Shown here one piece after another: positions 58,768-64,000 of a stretch of DNA of 64,000 nucleotides; the stretch's first letter is position 1; every line of letters begins with the position of its first letter. The position numbers and the translations under genes were made by a program. This stretch comes from Heterobilharzia americana (taxonomy: Eukaryota > Platyhelminthes > Trematoda > Strigeidida > Schistosomatidae), in NCBI GenBank assembly GCA_944470555.2, contig OX104134.1:109982701-110046700 (forward strand). Direction: 5' to 3'. The notes beneath the pieces are model-generated. The model had not been told where the DNA came from, ran no database searches, and was given only the letters and a program-made list of their open reading frames with translations.

Positions 58768-59649
58768 ATGACGAACTTTATCCAACTCGTGCCATACTGT
58801 CCAGATAATGCAGAAACATGGCTTCTGTATGACGAGGCAGATTTCCGATAACTAGGAGTCACAGATCCTCATTCTCAATTTCCTGCTGTCATACGCACAC
58901 TACTGCGAGAATTAAACAGGTATGTTACAGCATATATGTTTAGTCCTGAAGTACGTGATCCTTATGCACTTCTTAAAGCCGCACTCTTGAAGAAAAGCGA
59001 TTGGACAGACCACCAGCGCCTAGACAAATTACTTCGTAACATCGAACTAGGCAGCAAATCGGCTACTGAAGTCCCTGCACGCATGCGAGAAGTTATGGGC
59101 GCACAAACATTCTACAATGGCCTTTTCCGAGAACTATTTTTCTCGAACCTACCACAACCGGTGCAAGCCTTGCTGGTGACACTGCAGTCAGTCCCTCTTG
59201 ATGACCTGGCAGCCTCGGCAGATAAAATACTGGAGATCCCTAGCAGACCCATTTCCAACGTATATTCTGTCTACGATAAACCTGATAGGCAGGATTCAGA
59301 GGTGACAAAGCTGTGCAACTCTGTTAAACAGTCGCTACTACCTCGAAGTCCTAGGTTACGTAGCATTCCACAGAAGCTCATCTTAGCGCGTCTCAACAAC
59401 TCACATGGTTGTTCAAACACTAAACCTAACAGGTTGGAAAACCCGAAATGGTGCTGGTATCATAATAATTACGGAGACGGAGCCAGAAAATGTCGGAAAC
59501 CATGCAGTTTTAACAGGGGCACAAACTCGGGAAACGGCCACACCGGCACGTGTTCACGGCAACCTAGCCGGCGGAAACAGCAGTTTGCTCTACGTCACCG
59601 ACATAAAAACGAAAGTTCGCTACCTCGTCGACACCGGCGCAGAAGTTAG
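58768..59649 (+). pseudogene. gag: gag
   Basis: The frame starts at ATG 58768, has one stop at 58849-58851 and then stays open from 58936 to 59649. It contains the conserved gypsy gag string VRDPYALLKAALLKKSDWTD, LFFSNLPQPVQALL and a Cys-rich cluster at 59452-59511 (CWYHNNYGDGARKCRKPC), an atypical C2HC zinc knuckle of this family. It overlaps the protease frame by a frame change. Confidence 0.8.
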
Positions 59650-62231
59650 TGTTCTTCCCGCAACGACAAACGAGCGTCATCTTGACCCATCCTTCAGTCC
59701 CCAGGCAGCCAACGTCGAGACAATCGCGACATTCGGGAGACAGTATGCCTACCTCAACTTAGGCTTACGTAAACCTATCCACTGGATTTTCCTCCTGGCT
59801 GACGTCTCTATGCCCATCATTGGCACAGACTTGCTAAACCATTACGATCTACCCGTAGATGCTCACCGTCGACGTCTGATACATAACAACACAAAAGTAA
59901 CGAACTGGGCATTATCAAACCGTCAAACAGTCCTTGCGTATCACCATTGCATACGGTTCCCAAAAAGGATAGCAACGACTGGCGTCCAACCAGTGATTAC
60001 CGGAAGCTTAACGTCAAAACAACACCGGACTGCTACCCGGTACTTCACGTTTGCTACTTTACTGTGGCACTATGAGGAATGATCACATTCTCCAAAACCG
60101 ATCCGATCAAAGTGTACAGGCAGATATCGAGGTCAGCAGAAGACATCGCGAAAACGGCCATCATTACTTATTTTGGTTTATTTGAATTCTTGAGCATGCC
60201 ATTTGGTCCTCGGGATGCAGCACAAGCATTCCGACGCCTTATGGATGATGTCTTCCGTGCTTTAAATTTTGTCCACGTCTACATCGATGACTGTTTCATT
60301 GGGAGTCCAGATAAGGAAACTAACCCTAAACGCTTGGACTTCATATTCGGTAGACTAAAAGACTTGGCATCACAGTCGACTTGCAGAAATGCGAAATAGG
60401 ATTTGAATCACTCAGCTTCCTTGGGCATGCCATTGACAACAAAGGTATGCGCCCGTTGAGAGACAAAGTGGAGGCTATCATGAACTATCCAGAGCCGACT
60501 ACTGTGAAACATCTCCGCACTTTCAATGGCCTGGTAAGTTATTACCGTGCCCCTGTCATGAGGCCACTCACAGATCTACTTCGAGGGTCTACGAAGTGCG
60601 TGGCTCCGGACAAGGTGGCTAGACTTGCTTTCTCTAAAGTCAAGGAAGTCATTTCAGACGCAGCCATGCTTATGCATCACAACCAGAATGCTCCTTTGAG
60701 GATTGATGTTGATGCATCTGACCCAGCGATTGGACCAGTTTTGTAACAGTTGACTGACAACCAGTGGCAACCTTTAGACTTTTTCTCGAGACGGCCTCAA
60801 GACGAAGAAACAAGATACAGTACATCTGATAAGGAAAACCGGGCTATCCACTGTTCTGTGCTCCATTTTTGACATTCGGTGGAATGTCATGACTTCATTA
60901 TTTTCACAGACCACAAACCGTTAACCTCTCTTGGCTCGGCATCGGACAAATACTCCCCTCATGAGTCGCGACAGCTTGACTACATTTCCAAATTCACGTC
61001 GGATATCCACCACATTTCTGGAGCAGATAACTCCATAGCCGGAGCACTATCTCGAATGGCGTCGATGAGCCACATCGAGGGTGTTGATCTCGTTGAACTG
61101 GCTGGGTGTCAAAACAAAGACCCTGAGCTGCATCATGAGTTGTCGCCCATATCACTCAAGCCGCAACTGTGTCCAGTAAGGTCAAGCAAGGATACAATTT
61201 TATGCGGCATCTGTGCTAGTCAACCACGCCCAATAGTTCCCAAAAGATGTCGACGCAAAGTCTTCATTACGTTGCACAAACCGTCCAATCCGGGCGTACG
61301 AGCCACCATTAAACTTGTTGTACAGCATTTCTGTTGACCAAGAATGAACAAAGACGTTAAGGGGTGGGCTCATTCGTGCTTAGCTTGTCAGAAGTACAAA
61401 GTCAAACGACACACGAAAAGCTCCCTAGATTCTTTTCTAGCCCCAGACATGCGTTTCGACCACGTCTGTATAGACACTATAGGACCTCTACCAGAATCTA
61501 ATAAATGTGCCTGCCTTTTCATCTGCGTGGATCGTTTCAGGCGACGGCTAGAAGCAGTACCTATTAAGGATATTACTGCTAAAACAGTAGCTCATGTTTT
61601 CGTAGAAAGATGGTTTGCGAACTTCAGATGTCCATCTTACGTCCCAACCAACCGTGGACTCCAATTCGAGTGTGGATTATTTCACACTTCAACTGCACTT
61701 CTAGGTTGCACCCGGTTCCAAGCGACAGTCTACCTTCCACAAGCAAATGGCGTGGCGGAACGCTTTCACCGAGAGCTGAAAGCTTCCTTCTGAGATGCAA
61801 ATATACCTCGGTGGACCGAGGCTTTACCTCTGGTCTTACCAGGTATTCGTAACGCTTTGAAAGCCGGTGCTGGATGCACCTCTGTAGAACTTGTCTGTGG
61901 GACCACTCTTCGCCTACTAGGTGAATTTGTTCCCCCCTCAACTTTCAAACATGTTTTCGACAGGACGTCTTACTTGACTAGGCCTACAAACGCAATGCGT
62001 TAAGTTAGGCCTCCTCCTGTTAGACCTCAGATAACCGATTTCTTCGTTCACCCCATTTTACAAAAGACATCGCATATGTTCATTCGCCACTTTGCCGTTC
62101 GTCGACCACTTGAACCACTTTACGATGGGCCATTCAGAGTGATCAAGCGACACGATAAATTCTATATAATCGGGCAAAGCGGATGTGAAGATACCATTGG
62201 TACCGACCGTTTGAAACCAGCTTATTTCTAA
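59405..62231 (+). pseudogene. pol: pol (protease, RT, RNase H, integrase), disrupted
   Basis: Protease: LVDTGAEVSVLP with the catalytic DTG at 59630-59638 and PIIGTDLL near 59813. The RT begins abruptly at 59941 in another frame (SPLHTVPKKDSNDWRP), so the linker and RT N-terminus are deleted. YIDD is intact at 60280-60291. A frameshift lies near 60370, then SFLGHAIDNKGMRPL. The RNase H region (RIDVDASD) has two stops (one at 60744-60746). Integrase: zinc finger ending CLACQK; catalytic D at 61473-61475; the second D is N at 61650-61652 (PTNRG); E at 61758-61760. A stop follows at 61791. The C-terminus GTDRLKPAYF ends at 62231. In-frame text with TRSGRTVR continues to about 62390. Confidence 0.8.
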
Positions 62232-62893
62232 GGCAACCCTATTATAAGTGACGATTCAGCTCGCTATAGCCGATTAGCGGATAGCCCAATAATCGAAATT
62301 CTAGATGATATGCCTCATAGTACACGGATACAACAACCACTGGTGCAACAAAAAACACGATCAGGTCGAACCGTCAGGTCCTCGGAGTATATAAAGACAT
62401 TCAGTTATATAGTTCGACTTAAAATGCGACATTCATTCTTAAACTCAAGCTTTTTCGAGGCACCATTTTTCTCATTTACCGGCAAGGCGAAATCCTCTCA
62501 CATCCTTCCCTTTTATATCAATTTTTCACCACCACGTAATGACTTTTTCAAAAAATAATGTAACTAAGCATAAAATCTATGTTCGGTATATTTATACATT
62601 AACATTTCCCATTTTACGGAACGTTTTTGTGGTATTAAAGACCTTTATTTATATTGGAGGTGCAACGAGCACTGAAGGGAACGTCAAACGACACTGAAGT
62701 CCGCGATCGGTGTACAATTTGATTTATTCTATTTTATTTATCATTTGCCACGACACCCTGGGAAAGGCTCACACAATCAAGGGCCGCTTCTCACAGTTTG
62801 CCCACCGGAAGAGTCATACCAGTAGAGAAACCACCGGGTTTTTGCTTCCGGCCTGTGGGCTTAGGGTTCTCACGAACCCACTGGGGGGTGATC
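62232..62893 (+). other. 3' untranslated and tail region of the gypsy element
   Basis: Begins with a possible in-frame pol tail (TRSGRTVR...). Later text is non-coding. The stretch before the 3' LTR (CTGGGGGGTGATC) is a likely degenerate polypurine tract. Confidence 0.55.
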
Positions 62894-63235
62894 TGTAGCG
62901 TCACAGTTCTCCAGAATCAATAGCCCAGGGTTTGACGAGATCCAACATTGATGCTGACCCTGATAGTTTAACTGGACTCACTGAGCTGAAGGCACCCGGT
63001 CAAGCACCCTCGCCATTCGACACGCTGTAGTGTTACGTTGCGCTGCTCATGATCGACCCTCTGGCCAGTTAGTTGGAATACGTCGGTATCTTGGCATGAC
63101 CTTGCAAGTATACTATTCCACCCGACTACGCTACTGTGTTCTTTCTTGGTCTCATATTCGTGGGTATCCAACAAGTTCAAATGATCGGTGATTAGCCTCT
63201 GTGTCTGTCAACTTCGCACCAGGAAAATTCCTACA
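62894..63235 (+). repeat. 3' LTR
   Basis: 342 bp, starts TGTAGCGTCACA and ends CTACA, followed by the TATC target duplication. Interior identical to the 5' LTR by eye. Confidence 0.9.
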
Positions 63236-63239
63236 TATC

Positions 63240-64000
63240 CAAATATGAGACTGCATACTCAAAAACTACTGTCCGACACCGTAGTGGTATGTTTTCCAGT
63301 GATTGCACATCCTTGTCGGCAATCAGGCTGTTGCTGTTATGCTGCCTTTGAGTTCCTCATTCCAAAAAACACCCACACTTCAAAAGTCCTGCAGTCTTTA
63401 TGCTTATTGTTATTTGGTCCCCACAAGTGAGTGAGATTCATATGCCAAACTGCCCATTGTCTTTTCTTGTCTTGGACTCTTGCTTGTTCATCGTTCCATT
63501 AGCATAGACAAATGAGTCTCTATTTGCTCTTAAGTTGACTAGTCTTGCGTGATAAAGATATTCTTTTGCATCGCGCTTGCCAGACGCAATCAGTCAGAAT
63601 GTTTGGTGTTGATGAATTGTGGTGTACGTGTTATTGTCTCTCTATATTCAAAGTGAGTTGCCTTCAATAACATATTCCATTCCCTGCAAAATACGAATTA
63701 AATTCATCTTCTCGAAAAACCGAGTTGCCTTTTTCTATGATCAGGCTGAACTGTGTAGGAACTTTGGCCCTCCGTTTTCCTATTGCATTCCGTACATTAA
63801 TTCTACTCATTTAAACCTGTTGGTCCACTTTGAGCAATGAACCTGCATCAGCCAGAATTGTAGGGTTGAATCAAGTATATAAGAAAGTCGTAAACTGGTG
63901 CGTGCCTGTATTTTCAAGAAAAAACATCACTGCTATTATCACTGGATAATGCACTTTGGGCTACATGTTGAGCTTATGCGCCCATTAGCAAGTATCGTGT
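63240..64000. other. Right flank, nothing supported
   Basis: No repeat, exon or RNA gene recognised. A short plus-strand open stretch at 63619-63840 has no motif. Confidence 0.3.

Larger units (their letters stand above)
58365..63235 (+). mobile_element. Ty3/gypsy-type LTR retrotransposon (Boudicca-like), non-autonomous
   Basis: Complete insertion: 5' LTR 58365-58708, gag, pol (protease, RT, RNase H, integrase) and 3' LTR 62894-63235, flanked by TATC on both sides (58361-58364 and 63236-63239). Total 4.87 kb. The schistosome Boudicca family is, as I recall, nearer 5.8 kb with LTRs of about 330 bp, which fits the internal deletion seen in pol. The interior has stops, frameshifts, a deletion before the RT and a mutated integrase Asp. 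It lies upstream of the tectonic gene in the opposite orientation. The family name is a tentative match. Confidence 0.85.

Noticed and set aside
1..64000. CRISPR-like arrays, operons or prokaryotic systems
   Set aside because: Repeats are dispersed transposon families or inverted pairs without regular spacers, and the coding signal is eukaryotic with introns.

Overview
The window looks like genomic DNA of a schistosome blood fluke (Trematoda, Schistosoma or a close relative). It is AT-rich and intron-rich. It is crowded with the repeat classes known from schistosomes: RTE-like, CR1-like and other non-LTR retrotransposons, Penelope-like elements (PLEs), a Ty3/gypsy-type LTR element, and tRNA-headed SINE/satellite units carrying hammerhead ribozymes (Smalpha type). 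There is no operon structure, no CRISPR array and nothing prokaryotic. The genus is inferred from repeat content and gene structure, not from a database match.

The main host gene lies on the minus strand, from an ATG at 57663 to a stop at 20634. I assembled it by hand from 11 exons with matching splice phases, plus one less certain exon. It encodes a tectonic-family protein (TCTN; ciliary transition zone). A signal peptide is followed by the Cys-rich CxCD...CDxxCCCDxDCS signature, then an SGNPGY motif, an FG...SGCTL motif and a DFFYPF C-terminus. The 5' introns are tiny (30, 183 and 42 bp) and most later introns run from 1.6 to 10 kb, filled with transposons. A polyadenylation signal sits 33 nt after the stop. 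Two exons of a possible second, plus-strand gene (9519-10148, with a 20-residue Asn run) are weaker.

Layout. 1-4200: three PLE pieces, including a PLE tail joined to another PLE and an inverted PLE end. 4711-10812: three foldback pairs of hammerhead SINEs and the candidate plus-strand exons. 11238-11575: a solo LTR. 15.4-17.8 kb: a decayed non-LTR element. 18.3-21.4 kb: a PLE-end palindrome and more SINE units. 20.6-57.7 kb: the tectonic gene. Its introns hold two RTE-like elements (29.5-32.9 and 36.4-39.7 kb), a PLE (34.0-34.9 kb), a second decayed non-LTR element with a large internal deletion (40.4-42.4 kb), and a CR1-like element (46.5-49.9 kb) split by a 0.55-kb SINE palindrome. 58.4-63.2 kb: a Boudicca-like gypsy element with matching LTRs and a 4-bp target duplication, 0.67 kb upstream of the tectonic 5' end.

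Three things stand out. (1) The two RTE copies are identical for about 2.8 kb, including every disabling mutation, then diverge abruptly within the reverse-transcriptase 3' part, and they flank one tectonic exon as direct repeats. (2) Hammerhead SINEs repeatedly occur as head-to-head inverted pairs; the best one (4711-4998) has complete ribozyme cores on both strands. (3) The gypsy element has nearly identical LTRs but a badly broken interior, which suggests mobilisation in trans or LTR conversion.
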